Shown here piece by piece: positions 27,239 to 36,404 of a stretch of DNA of 42,414 nucleotides (positions are counted from its first letter, which is position 1; each line of letters opens with the position of its first letter). This DNA is from Sphingopyxis sp. GTDB lineage: Bacteria > Pseudomonadota > Alphaproteobacteria > Sphingomonadales > Sphingomonadaceae. The notes under the pieces were generated by a model. It was not told where the DNA came from. It made no database searches and was given only the letters and a program-made list of their open reading frames with translations. The stretch covers positions 1 through 42,414 of the forward strand of contig JAGHZY010000035.1 in the NCBI GenBank assembly GCA_017745175.1, given 5' to 3'. The position numbers were made by a program, and so were the translations under genes.

Positions 27239-30200
27239 ATGGCCTACAGCCCCTTTGTCCCCCTGCGCGTCTTTTCCAGTTTCACCATGCTGGAGGGGGC
27301 GATCGAGCCCAAGGCGATTGCAAAAGCCGCGCGCGAGCGGGGGTTTCCCGCGATCGCGGTTGCCGACCGCAACGGGCTCTATGGCGTCATGGCCTTCGGC
27401 GATGCATGCAAGGCGGCGGGCGTGCAGCCGATCGTCGGCGCGCTGCTCAGCGTCGCGCGACCCGGGCAACGGCTCGCGAACGGGGCGCCTCAAATCGACT
27501 GGCTGGCGCTCTATGCGCAGGATGACACGGGTTACGACAATCTGTGCGCGCTTGTGTCGGCGGCACATCTCGGCCGTCCGGTCGAGCAGGAGCCGCATGT
27601 GCTGCTGTCCGACATCGCCGGCAAGACCGACGGGCTGATCTGCCTGACCGGCGGCGGCGAGGGCGCGCTCGCGCGGCTACTCGCGGGCGAGCAACAGAGC
27701 AGCGCGGAACATTATGTCGAGCAGCTCGAGGCGCTGTTCGGCGGGCGGCTCTATATCGAGCTGTCGCGCCGCGGCGATGCCACCGAGATGGCAGCCGAAG
27801 CGGCGCTGGTCGACATGGCCTATGCGCGCGCGCTGCCGATCGTCGCGACCAATCCCGCCAATTTCGTCGAACCGCAGTTCCACGCCGCGCACGATGCGAT
27901 GCTGTGCATCGCACAATCGGCCTATGTCGAGAGCGAGGATAGGCGCGTTTCGAGCCCCGAAGCCTGGCTGAAGCCTGCCGAGGCGATGGAGGATGCCTTT
28001 TCGGACCTTCCCGAGGCGATCCGCAACACGCTCGTCATCGCGCAGCGATGCGCGTTCATGGCGCCGAAGCGCAAACCGATCCTCCCGAGCCTTGCCGGCG
28101 ACCGCGAAGGCGAGGCGGCGCAGCTCAAGGCCGACGCACATGCGGGGCTTGCAGCGCGGCTCGCGCATTATCCTGACCTGAGCGATGAGGATCGCGAGGC
28201 CTATGTAACGCGGCTCGATTTCGAGGTCGACGTCATCACCCAGATGGGCTTTCCCGGCTACTTCCTGATCGTTGCCGACTTCATCAAATGGGCAAAGGCG
28301 CACGATATTCCGGTGGGGCCGGGGCGCGGCTCGGGCGCGGGCAGCGTCGTCGCCTGGGCACTGACGATCACCGACCTCGATCCGCTCAAGCTGGGCCTGC
28401 TGTTCGAACGCTTCCTCAATCCCGAGCGCGTGTCGATGCCCGACTTCGACATCGACTTCTGCGAAACGCGGCGCGGCGAGGTGATCCGCTATGTGCAGGA
28501 GAAATACGGCCGCGATACCGTCGCACAGATCATCACCTTCGGTAAGCTGAAGGCGCGCGCGGTTCTGAAGGACACGGGCCGCGTGCTCCAGATGAGCTAT
28601 GGCCAGGTCGACCGGCTCGCGAAGCTGGTGCCGAACCATCCGACCGACCCCTGGACGCTCGAGCGCGCGCTGAACGGCGTCGCCGAGCTGATGACCGAGT
28701 ATAAGCAGGACGATGGTGTCCGTCGTCTGTTCGACATGGCGCGCCAGCTGGAAGGCCTGCCGCGGCACAGCTCGACCCACGCCGCGGGCGTGGTGATCGG
28801 CGACCGCCCGCTCGACCAGCTCGTCCCGCTCTATCGCGATCCGCGCTCGGACATGCCGGTGACACAGTTCGATATGAAATATGTCGAAACCGCGGGGCTG
28901 GTGAAATTCGACTTTCTTGGGCTGAAGACGCTGTCGGTGCTGAAGGAAGCGAAACGCCTGCTGGCGCTGCGCGGCGTCGACGTCGATCTCGACGCGCTCG
29001 CGTGGGACGATGCGGAAGTCTATGCGCTGCTCCAGCGCGGCGAGACCGTCGGGGTGTTCCAGCTGGAATCCGAAGGTATGCGGCGCACGCTGTCGGCGGT
29101 GAAGCCGACCAATTTCGGCGACATCATCGCGCTCGTCGCGCTCTATCGCCCGGGGCCGATGGACAATATCCCGCTGTTCGGCGCGCGCAAGAACGGGCGC
29201 GAGACAATTGCTTATCCGCATCCGTTGCTTGAGGGCATCCTCGCCGAAACCTACGGCATTTTCGTCTATCAGGAACAGGTGATGCAGGCGGCGCAGATCC
29301 TGGCGGGCTACAGCCTCGGCGGCGCCGACCTTTTGCGCCGCGCGATGGGCAAGAAGGTCCAGGCCGAAATGGACGCGCAGCGCGAGACCTTCGTAAAGGG
29401 CTGCGGTGAGCATAACCAGATCGCGCCGAAGGCGGCGAACGAGCTGTTCGACTTGATCGACAAATTTGCGGGCTATGGCTTCAACAAGAGCCACGCCGCG
29501 GCCTATGCGCTGCTGTCGTATCAGACCGCATGGCTGAAGGCGCATTATCCGCACGAGTTTTTTGCGGCGTCGATGTCGTTCGACAGCCACCAGACCGATA
29601 AATTGTCGATCTTCATCGACGATATGCGCCGCCTCGACGTCGGCATCGCGCCGCCGTCGGTCAACGAAAGCGAGGCCGATTTCTCGGTCGGGCGCGGCGA
29701 TGAGGGGCTGACCGTCCGCTATGCGCTCGGCGCGCTCAAGGGCGTCGGTGAAAAGGCGATGGAGGCGCTCGTCGCCGAGCGGGCGAAGGGCGATTTCGCG
29801 TCGCTCGACGATTTCGCGAGCCGCATCGACCCCAAGCTGCTGAATCGGCGCCAGATCGAGGCGCTGGCGGGGGCGGGGGCGTTCGACTGTATCGAACCCG
29901 ACCGCCCGCGCGCCTTTGCCGGGGCCGAGAGCCTGCTCGCCTGTGCGAACAGCTCGGCGCACGAGCGTTCGACGGGGCAGGGCGGGCTGTTCGGCGGCGA
30001 CATCGCGATCGCGCCGGCGCTGCAGCTTCCCGCCGCCGAGCCGTGGACGCTCGCCGAGCGGATGACGCGCGAGAAGGACGCGTTCGGCTTCTATTTCTCG
30101 TCGCATCCGGTCGAGCAATATGAGGCGATCGTCTCGGCGCGCGGCGCGCGTTCCTATGGCGATATCTGCGACAATGTCGAAATGACGCCGGGCACGCGCA

Positions 30201-30724
30201 TTCCGATGGTGATGGCGGCGATGGTCGAAAGCGCGCGACCGCGCGTGTCGCAGCGTGGCAACCGCTTCCTCAACCTCACGCTGTCGGACCGCAGCGGCCA
30301 GTTCCAGTCGAGCTGCTTCGACGAGATGGCGGGCAAGACGCTCGAGGCGCTAGCGGCTGACGGCGGCTGCGCGATCCTGTCGGTCGAGCTCGACCTGCTC
30401 GAAGGCGAGGAAACGCCGCGGGTGACGGTGCGCGGCGTGCAGGCGCTGGCCGATATCGCAGCGACCGCGGCGCTGCAGCTGGCGTGCCGGGTCGAACTGC
30501 CCGACGCGATGGCGGAGATCGCGCGCCTGCTCGAAAGGCGCGACGATGCGCGTGGCAAGGTCGTGATCGCGACGCGCGATCCGCTGACCGACGAGGATAT
30601 CCGTGTCGAACTCGGCCGCGGCTTCGCGCTGGGGCCGGACACGGTCTCGCGCCTCGAAATGGTCGCCGGCGTGACCGAAGCCGCGCTCTCGCTCGTCGCA
30701 CCGCGCGAGTTCCGCGTGCGGTAG
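27239..30724 (+). CDS. dnaE: DNA polymerase III subunit alpha
   Basis: Replicative polymerase catalytic subunit, 1161 residues, the usual DnaE1 size. The order is PHP domain (1-280), polymerase core with catalytic Asp402/Asp404 (MPDFDIDFCE) and Asp558 (VKFDFLGLKTL), fingers (GVFQLESEGMRRTL, YQEQVMQAAQILAGYSLGGA), a helix-hairpin-helix region near 860-880, and an OB-fold (about 1000-1080). The first PHP motif, usually LRVHS, reads LRVFSSF with Phe11 or 12 in place of His, and the next motif is AVADRNG, so the PHP site cannot bind metal normally. Proofreading presumably relies on DnaQ. The next gene starts 6 bases after the stop. Confidence 0.98.
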   Translation: MAYSPFVPLRVFSSFTMLEGAIEPKAIAKAARERGFPAIAVADRNGLYGVMAFGDACKAAGVQPIVGALLSVARPGQRLANGAPQIDWLALYAQDDTGYDNLCALVSAAHLGRPVEQEPHVLLSDIAGKTDGLICLTGGGEGALARLLAGEQQSSAEHYVEQLEALFGGRLYIELSRRGDATEMAAEAALVDMAYARALPIVATNPANFVEPQFHAAHDAMLCIAQSAYVESEDRRVSSPEAWLKPAEAMEDAFSDLPEAIRNTLVIAQRCAFMAPKRKPILPSLAGDREGEAAQLKADAHAGLAARLAHYPDLSDEDREAYVTRLDFEVDVITQMGFPGYFLIVADFIKWAKAHDIPVGPGRGSGAGSVVAWALTITDLDPLKLGLLFERFLNPERVSMPDFDIDFCETRRGEVIRYVQEKYGRDTVAQIITFGKLKARAVLKDTGRVLQMSYGQVDRLAKLVPNHPTDPWTLERALNGVAELMTEYKQDDGVRRLFDMARQLEGLPRHSSTHAAGVVIGDRPLDQLVPLYRDPRSDMPVTQFDMKYVETAGLVKFDFLGLKTLSVLKEAKRLLALRGVDVDLDALAWDDAEVYALLQRGETVGVFQLESEGMRRTLSAVKPTNFGDIIALVALYRPGPMDNIPLFGARKNGRETIAYPHPLLEGILAETYGIFVYQEQVMQAAQILAGYSLGGADLLRRAMGKKVQAEMDAQRETFVKGCGEHNQIAPKAANELFDLIDKFAGYGFNKSHAAAYALLSYQTAWLKAHYPHEFFAASMSFDSHQTDKLSIFIDDMRRLDVGIAPPSVNESEADFSVGRGDEGLTVRYALGALKGVGEKAMEALVAERAKGDFASLDDFASRIDPKLLNRRQIEALAGAGAFDCIEPDRPRAFAGAESLLACANSSAHERSTGQGGLFGGDIAIAPALQLPAAEPWTLAERMTREKDAFGFYFSSHPVEQYEAIVSARGARSYGDICDNVEMTPGTRIPMVMAAMVESARPRVSQRGNRFLNLTLSDRSGQFQSSCFDEMAGKTLEALAADGGCAILSVELDLLEGEETPRVTVRGVQALADIAATAALQLACRVELPDAMAEIARLLERRDDARGKVVIATRDPLTDEDIRVELGRGFALGPDTVSRLEMVAGVTEAALSLVAPREFRVR

Positions 30725-30730
30725 CGACCG

Positions 30731-31144
30731 ATGGCGGCTGTAACCACCACGCCCGGAAGCTGCCTCTGCGGCACCGTGCAGTTCGAGATATGGGGCGGCT
30801 TCGACGCCTTTTTTCTCTGCCATTGCTCGCGATGCCGCAAGAACAGCGGTTCGGCGCACGGCGCGAACCTGTTCGCCTCCGGTGCGACCATCGTCTGGCT
30901 ATCGGGCGAAGCGAATATCGCATCCTATCGCGTGCCCGATACGCGGCACGAGCGCAGCTTCTGCAAGACCTGCGGCTCGGCGCTTCCGGGCGTGCGGATG
31001 AATGGCGCGCTGCTCGTCGTTCCGGCGGGCAGCCTCGATGGCCCGGTCGGCATCCGTCCGACGGCGCATATCAGCTGTGCAAGCCGTGCCGAATGGGACG
31101 TCGAGCTTGCCGATGTCCCCCATATGGACGGCCTTCCCGGTTGA
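30731..31144 (+). CDS. GFA (CENP-V/glutathione-dependent formaldehyde-activating) family protein
   Basis: A 137-residue zinc-binding protein of the GFA/Mss4-like fold. The cysteines follow the family pattern: C11 and C13 (SCLCGTV), C30, C32 and C35 (CHCSRCRK), and C78 and C81 (FCKTCGSA), enough for two zinc sites. The founding member was linked to formaldehyde-glutathione chemistry, but most members have no known substrate, so I assign none. It starts 6 bases after dnaE and may be carried on its transcript. Confidence 0.92.
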   Translation: MAAVTTTPGSCLCGTVQFEIWGGFDAFFLCHCSRCRKNSGSAHGANLFASGATIVWLSGEANIASYRVPDTRHERSFCKTCGSALPGVRMNGALLVVPAGSLDGPVGIRPTAHISCASRAEWDVELADVPHMDGLPG

Positions 31145-31245
31145 ATCTGCGCTTTTCGCCTCCGGCCTGACCTGTTTGGGCTTGCGCGCGCTTTGCCTCC
31201 GACCTTATCCCCGGGAGGCAACGATAGAATAGAGGATGCCGCACG

Positions 31246-32850
31246 ATGGGAATGCAGGGCCAGCCGCTGCTCGTCACCAGCCTGATCGACCACGCCGCGC
31301 GCGAACATGCAGCGCGCGAAATCGTTTCGCGCTGGGCCGATGGCAGCATGACGCGAACGACGTGGGGCGAGGTCGGGACCGATGCGCGCCGCTTCGCGGC
31401 CGCGATGACGAAGCTGGGGATGAAGAAGGGCGACCGCATCGCGACGCTGGCGATGAACCACGGCCATCATCTCGTCAGCTGGTACGGCAGCGCGGGCATG
31501 GGTGGGGTGCTCCACACGGTGAACCCGCGGCTGTTCGACGAGCAGCTGATCTATATCATCAACCATGCCGAAGACCGGGTGCTGCTGTTCGACGCGATGT
31601 TCCTGCCGATCGTCGAGCGGCTGCGCGGCGAGCTCCCGACGGTCGAACATTTCATCCTGTTCGATGCGCCTGCGCGCGAGGGCTATCTTTCGTATCGCGA
31701 CCTGATCGACGCCGAGGACGGCAGCTTCGAATGGGTCGAGCTCGACGAGCGCGATCCGGTCGGGCTCTGCTACACGAGCGGCACGACGGGCAATCCCAAA
31801 GGCGTGCTCTACGAGCATCGCTCGAACGTCATCCACGCGATCACCGAGATCCAGCCCGACGTGTTTGACATGTCAAACCGCAGCGTCATCCTGCCGATCG
31901 TGCCGATGTTCCATGCGAACAGCTGGGGCATTCCGTTCGCCGCGGCGACCGTGGGGGCCAAGCTGGTCTTTTCGGCGACCAACGACGCGCAGGTGCTGTG
32001 CGACCTGATGCATGATGAGGGCGTTACGCACAGCGCGGGCGTGCCGACCGTCTGGCTCGCGATGTTCGCGCATATGGACGCGACGGGCATCGGTTACGGC
32101 AAGCTCTATCGCGTGATCATCGGCGGATCGGCGGCGCCGCGCGCGATGATCGAGCGATTCATGCGGGCCGGAGTCGATGTCGGACATGCGTGGGGGATGA
32201 CCGAGACGTCGCCGATCGGGACGATGGGCAAGCGGCCGTGGAACTGGGACGAGCTTGGCTTCGACGAACGCGTCGATATCGTCTGCCGGCAGGGCTGCCC
32301 GCCGTTCGGGGTCGAGCTGCGCATCGTCGACGACGAGGACAGGGAGCTGCCGCGCGACGGCGTGACGAGCGGGCGGCTGCAGATTCGCGGACCGTGGATC
32401 ATCCGGCGCTATTTCAGGGCCGATGCCGACGCCACCGATGGCGACGACTGGTTCGATACCGGCGACGTGTCGGTGATCCATCCCGACGGCGTCATGCAGA
32501 TCACCGACCGTGCGAAGGACGTCATCAAGTCGGGTGGCGAATGGATCAGCTCGATCGAGCTCGAAAATGCCGCCGTCGGCGCGCCCGGGGTGCAGGAAGC
32601 CGCCGCGGTCGGCGTGTTCCATCCCAAGTGGGACGAACGGCCGATTCTGCTGATCGTGAAAAAGCCGGGCGCCGAGACGAGCGAGGCGGCGATCGTCGAC
32701 TATCTCAGGGACAAGGTCGCCAAATGGTGGCTGCCCGACGAAGTCGTCTTCGTCAGCGAATTGCCGCACACCGCGACGGGCAAGATACTGAAGCGCCAGA
32801 TCCGCGACGATTACAAGGATTACCGGCTGCGGTCGCTGGATGCGGCATAA
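31246..32850 (+). CDS. Acyl-CoA synthetase (long-chain fatty-acid--CoA ligase family)
   Basis: AMP-forming ligase of the ANL superfamily, 534 residues, which activates a fatty acid to its CoA ester via an acyl-adenylate. Motifs: P-loop [13 protein letters not shown] (about 176-188), [42 protein letters not shown], and the catalytic Lys in [15 protein letters not shown]. These resemble medium/long-chain FadD-type enzymes; chain length is not determined. The start 31246 has AGAGGA upstream; ATG 31252 is also possible. A terminator follows. In this window it may feed beta-oxidation, whose electrons reach ubiquinone through the ETF-QO encoded at 37313. Confidence 0.95.
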   Translation: MGMQGQPLLVTSLIDHAAREHAAREIVSRWADGSMTRTTWGEVGTDARRFAAAMTKLGMKKGDRIATLAMNHGHHLVSWYGSAGMGGVLHTVNPRLFDEQLIYIINHAEDRVLLFDAMFLPIVERLRGELPTVEHFILFDAPAREGYLSYRDLIDAEDGSFEWVELDERDPVGLCYTSGTTGNPKGVLYEHRSNVIHAITEIQPDVFDMSNRSVILPIVPMFHANSWGIPFAAATVGAKLVFSATNDAQVLCDLMHDEGVTHSAGVPTVWLAMFAHMDATGIGYGKLYRVIIGGSAAPRAMIERFMRAGVDVGHAWGMTETSPIGTMGKRPWNWDELGFDERVDIVCRQGCPPFGVELRIVDDEDRELPRDGVTSGRLQIRGPWIIRRYFRADADATDGDDWFDTGDVSVIHPDGVMQITDRAKDVIKSGGEWISSIELENAAVGAPGVQEAAAVGVFHPKWDERPILLIVKKPGAETSEAAIVDYLRDKVAKWWLPDEVVFVSELPHTATGKILKRQIRDDYKDYRLRSLDAA

Positions 32851-32855
32851 GGAGA

Positions 32856-32889
32856 CGTCGCCCCCCGCGAAGCGGGGATGACGGTTTTT
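32856..32889 (+). terminator. Rho-independent terminator of the acyl-CoA synthetase gene
   Basis: Stem CCCCGC/GCGGGG with loop GAA, an outer CGTC/GACG stem around a small interior bulge, then GTTTTT. It starts 5 bases after the stop codon. The core resembles repeat family 2. The T-run touches the stop codon of the convergent radical SAM gene. Confidence 0.8.
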
Positions 32890-33977
32890 CAGAACAGCTG
32901 CATCTGGCCGTCGCGCTCGGGCGGACGGAAGAGGTCGCAGCGGAGCGGCGGGAAGCTTCTGTCCATGCCATGCTCGCGCGCGGCGCGCCTGATGCGGGTG
33001 CGGATGAGCTGTGCCCAGACGCCGTGGCCCTTCATCCGCGTGAAGAAATTCGGGTCGTTGTCGCGGCCGCCGCGAATATCCTGCACCATGTGCATCACCT
33101 TGTCGGCGCGATCGGGATAGTGCGCGGCGAGCCAGGCGCGGAACAGCGGCGCGACCTCATGGGGAAGGCGCATCAAAATATAGGAGGCGCGAATGGCGCC
33201 GGCGTCGGCTGCGGCGGCCATGATCGCCTCGATCTCGTAATCGGTAATCGCGGGGATGATCGGCGAGATATTGACCTGTGTCGGCACCCCGGCGTCGATC
33301 AGTCTGCGGATGGCGGCGAGGCGGCGGCGCGGGTGCGGGGCGCGCGGTTCGAGGGTCCGCGCGATCTTCGGGTCGAGCGAGGTGACCGAGACCGCGACGC
33401 CGACAAGATTGTCGCGTGCCATGGCAGCGAGCAGGTCTATATCGCGAAGCAGCCGGTCGGACTTGGTCGTGATCAGCAGCGGGTGTTTCGTTTCGGCGAG
33501 CACCTCGATGATCGAGCGGGTGATGCCCCATTCGCGCTCGATCGGCTGGTAGCCGTCGGTGTTGGTTCCGATCGCGATCGGAGCGACGCTGTAATTGCGC
33601 TTTGCCAGCTCGGCGCGGAGCAGCCGCGCGGCGTCGGGCTTTGCGAAAAGCCGGCTTTCGAAATCGAGCCCGGGCGAGAGGTCGTGAAAGGCGTGCGTCG
33701 GGCGCGCGAAACAGTAGATGCAGCCATGCTCGCAGCCCCGATAGGGGTTGATCGAGCGGTCGAAGCCGATATCGGGCGACGTGTTGCGCGCGATGATCGT
33801 CTTCGGATGCTCGACCGTGACTGTGGTGCGGAGGCGTGGAGCTTCGCCGTCGATGTCTTCGGCTGCGTCGAGCCAGTCGCCATCGGCGACGCGTTCGGCC
33901 GATCCGGTGCGCGTGGGCCGGAGGTTGGTTGGCGCTCCGCGCCCTGGAATCGGGGGGAGGGGCTTCGATGATTCCAT
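32889..33977 (-). CDS. PA0069 family radical SAM protein
   Basis: A 362-residue radical SAM enzyme. The 4Fe-4S cluster motif is C82-x3-C86-x2-C89 in YRGCEHGCIYCFAR, preceded by NTSPDIGFDRSINPY, which is characteristic of the PA0069/Rv2578c group. Downstream are LLITTKSDRLLRDIDLL, VAVSVTSLDPKIARTLEPRA and NISPIIPAITD of the SAM-binding barrel. The reaction is unknown. I chose ATG 33977 (MESSKPLPPIPGRGAP), the usual family start; a longer frame to 34046 adds residues unlike the family. It converges on the acyl-CoA synthetase gene. Confidence 0.93.
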   Translation of the reverse strand: MESSKPLPPIPGRGAPTNLRPTRTGSAERVADGDWLDAAEDIDGEAPRLRTTVTVEHPKTIIARNTSPDIGFDRSINPYRGCEHGCIYCFARPTHAFHDLSPGLDFESRLFAKPDAARLLRAELAKRNYSVAPIAIGTNTDGYQPIEREWGITRSIIEVLAETKHPLLITTKSDRLLRDIDLLAAMARDNLVGVAVSVTSLDPKIARTLEPRAPHPRRRLAAIRRLIDAGVPTQVNISPIIPAITDYEIEAIMAAAADAGAIRASYILMRLPHEVAPLFRAWLAAHYPDRADKVMHMVQDIRGGRDNDPNFFTRMKGHGVWAQLIRTRIRRAAREHGMDRSFPPLRCDLFRPPERDGQMQLF

Positions 33978-34039
33978 CGGGACAGAGTATCGCTCTGATG
34001 AGAACAAATAAAGAACGAATGTCATTGAAGACATCTTCG

Positions 34040-34112
34040 TCGTCATGCCGGACCCGATCCGGCATCCATCCTCCGGCTTGGCAATGAACCCCGGATCAAG
34101 TCCGGGTGACGA
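34040..34112. repeat. Palindromic intergenic repeat, family 1 (diverged copy)
   Basis: Arms near 34040-34068 and 34086-34112 share CCGGATCAAGTCCGG-type cores and TCGTCA/TGACGA ends with the copy at 4141-4217, but the left arm has changed. It lies between moaB and the radical SAM gene. Confidence 0.75.
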
Positions 34113-34123
34113 GACAGCGGGGC

Positions 34124-34648
34124 CTATTCAGTCAGTCGCGGCATCAGCTCGACGAAATTGCAGGGCCTGTAGCGGCTGTCGAGCTGGGTCGACAAAATGC
34201 CTTCCCACGCGTCGGTCACCGCACCGGTCGAACCGGGCAGCGCGAAGATATAGGTGCCGCGCGCGACGATCGCGCAGGCGCGCGACTGGATCGTCGACGT
34301 GCCGATCTTCTGATAGCTGAGCCAGCGGAACAGCTCGCCGAATCCCGGGATGTCCTTGCCGTCGAGCCGGCGCAGCGCCTCGGGCGTCACGTCGCGCCCG
34401 GTTAGACCGGTGCCGCCGGTGGTGATGACGACATCGACCTCGGGATCGTCGATCCAGTTGTGGAGGCGCGAGACGATGAGGTCGGTCTCGTCGCGGATGA
34501 TCGCGCGCGCGGCAAGAATATGGCCGACGCCGGCAAGCAGTTCCTCGAGCTTGTCGCCCGAGCGGTCGTCGGCGGCGCTGCGGCTGTCCGAAATCGTCAG
34601 CAGCGCGATGCGGACGGGTCTGAAGGTCAGGCTTTCGTCAATCGGCAT
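34124..34648 (-). CDS. moaB: Molybdenum cofactor biosynthesis protein MoaB
   Basis: MoaB/Mog fold protein of 174 residues. The signature TTGGTGLTGRDVTPEAL of the MoCF-binding domain and FALPGSTGAVTDAWEGIL are present; the N-terminal RIALLTISDSRS is typical. Such proteins adenylylate molybdopterin before MoeA inserts molybdate, though in some bacteria MoaB is inactive and Mog does this. It stands apart from moaC-moeA. It starts inside the last codons of the transglycosylase gene (11-base overlap), so it is translated from the same message. Confidence 0.95.
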   Translation of the reverse strand: MPIDESLTFRPVRIALLTISDSRSAADDRSGDKLEELLAGVGHILAARAIIRDETDLIVSRLHNWIDDPEVDVVITTGGTGLTGRDVTPEALRRLDGKDIPGFGELFRWLSYQKIGTSTIQSRACAIVARGTYIFALPGSTGAVTDAWEGILSTQLDSRYRPCNFVELMPRLTE

Positions 34649-36401
34649 TCGCGAGGCTGCCAGCCCAGGTCAGGCGCGTGCGGTCCTTGGTGTCGGGGAA
34701 ACGCGGCCATTTGCCCTGCGCGAGCGCGGCGCGGCTGATCGATGGCTTGCCCTGCTGCGCTTCATACATCCAGTAATTGCGCAGCACGATGCCGACATAG
34801 CCGCGTGTTTCCCAATAGGGGATCGATTCGATGTAGAGCAGGGGGTCGCCGTTATCGCGAATCTCGGTCTGCCAGCGCGCGATCGGTGCGGGGCCGGCGT
34901 TATAGGCGGCGATGACCTTGGGGAGCTGGCCGCCGGTCGACGGGTCGCGGCTCAGATATTGCAGATAGCTTTGCCCCATGTCCATGTTGACCGCGGGGAT
35001 ACGGAGGTCGCCGGTGCCGCTGTCGCCGCGCCAGCGCGCGATATCGCGCGCGGTGCCCGGACGAACCTGCATCAGGCCGAAGGCGCCGGCCGGACTGACG
35101 ACGGCGCGCTGGAAGCGCGATTCCTGCAGCGTGTGCGCAAAGACGAGCGCGGGATCGACCTTCCACCCGCCATTGGGTTCCCATCTGGGCTGCGGATAGC
35201 GCGTCTGCGCGGCAGGCTTGCGGCCCTGCGGCGTGTTGTGCGCAAGCCAGAGCTGCGTTTCGGGAAGGCTCAGCGCGCCGGCGATGGCGAGCAACCGCTC
35301 ATGCTGGCGGGCGTCTCCGATGCGCGCCTGATGACGCAGCACGCTGTCGGCATATTGATCCTCGCCGATTTCGGAGAGCGCCATCGCGACGCGGACGTTG
35401 GGCAGATCCTCGAGCGCGCGCCACGCGCTGCGATCGGCGCGGACATTCTCGCGCTGCGCCGTGGTTTCGACGCCGAGCGTTTCGGCGGCGAGCAGGCCGT
35501 AGAAAGTTTCCTCGTTCGACGCCGCGGCACGCAGGCGCTGCTGCACCGAGGCGGGCTCGCCAACGGCGATCGCGGCGCGCGCGGCCCAATAATAGGCGGC
35601 GGCGCGCTGTTCGCTGTCGGGGGCTTCCTTCGCGACGCGGTCGAAGGCGGTCAGCGCGGCGCGATAATCGCGAGTGCGCCAAGCCGCGAGACCCTTGACC
35701 CACGCGCCCTGTGTCGACCACGCGCCCTGACCGTCGCTGCAATCGCCTGCGAGGCGGAGCGCGTTGGCGTCGTCATTCTCGATATAATAGGACCAGGCGA
35801 CCTTCTGCCGCCATTCGTTGCGCGCTTCGGGGGTCAGCCGGTCGGCGACGGCGTTGAGCAGCGCTTCGGCGCCCGCGGGGTCGTCATTCTTGATCCGCTC
35901 GGGAATCGTGCGGGCAAGCCCCGCCGCAACGGGATCGCTGCTCACGGCATCGGCGCCGAGACGGCGCGGCGCGCTTCCCGCCCACGACAGGCGGTTTTGC
36001 AAGGGCAATGCCGGCAGGTCGGTCGCGCCGCGTTTCGTCGCGAGCCGGCCCAGTTGCTCGGCCTGCGGCAGGAAGGGCGAGCGCGACAGGATCGGCATGA
36101 TGTCGGCGACTTCGGCGCGCGGGCTGTTCGCGGCGGTCAGCAGTTCGGCGCGCAAAAAGTCGGTGAGCGGGCCGTTGTCGCTACCGTCGAGCAGCGCCTT
36201 CGCATCGGCCCAGCGCTGGCCGCGGATCGCTGTGAGCACCTGCGTGTAAAGCTGCTTCTGCTTCGACGACAGGATGTCGGGCACCGTCTGCGGCGCCGGG
36301 ACGAAATCGCGGCTTCCGGCATCGGCTGCGAAAGCCGGCGCGGCGGTGAGCGAAAGCACCACAGCGGCGCACGAGAGGAAGGTCCTGGTCATATTCTGCA
36401 T
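34638..36401 (-). CDS. Soluble lytic murein transglycosylase (Slt70-like)
   Basis: A 587-residue periplasmic enzyme that cleaves peptidoglycan between MurNAc and GlcNAc. A signal peptide (MQNMTRTFLSC...AAPAFA, about 1-25) is followed by a long helical TPR-like ring region, as in Slt70, and a C-terminal SLT domain. The catalytic Glu is in HTLQESRFQ (about residue 425), followed by SPAGAFGLMQVRPGTA, VIAAYNAGPAPIARW and YIESIPYWETRGYV, all family motifs. ATG 36392 (MTRTF) is an alternative start. It begins 3 bases after the UDG-like gene and overlaps moaB, so the three genes form an operon. Confidence 0.95.
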   Translation of the reverse strand: MQNMTRTFLSCAAVVLSLTAAPAFAADAGSRDFVPAPQTVPDILSSKQKQLYTQVLTAIRGQRWADAKALLDGSDNGPLTDFLRAELLTAANSPRAEVADIMPILSRSPFLPQAEQLGRLATKRGATDLPALPLQNRLSWAGSAPRRLGADAVSSDPVAAGLARTIPERIKNDDPAGAEALLNAVADRLTPEARNEWRQKVAWSYYIENDDANALRLAGDCSDGQGAWSTQGAWVKGLAAWRTRDYRAALTAFDRVAKEAPDSEQRAAAYYWAARAAIAVGEPASVQQRLRAAASNEETFYGLLAAETLGVETTAQRENVRADRSAWRALEDLPNVRVAMALSEIGEDQYADSVLRHQARIGDARQHERLLAIAGALSLPETQLWLAHNTPQGRKPAAQTRYPQPRWEPNGGWKVDPALVFAHTLQESRFQRAVVSPAGAFGLMQVRPGTARDIARWRGDSGTGDLRIPAVNMDMGQSYLQYLSRDPSTGGQLPKVIAAYNAGPAPIARWQTEIRDNGDPLLYIESIPYWETRGYVGIVLRNYWMYEAQQGKPSISRAALAQGKWPRFPDTKDRTRLTWAGSLANAD

Positions 36402-36404
36402 CCG

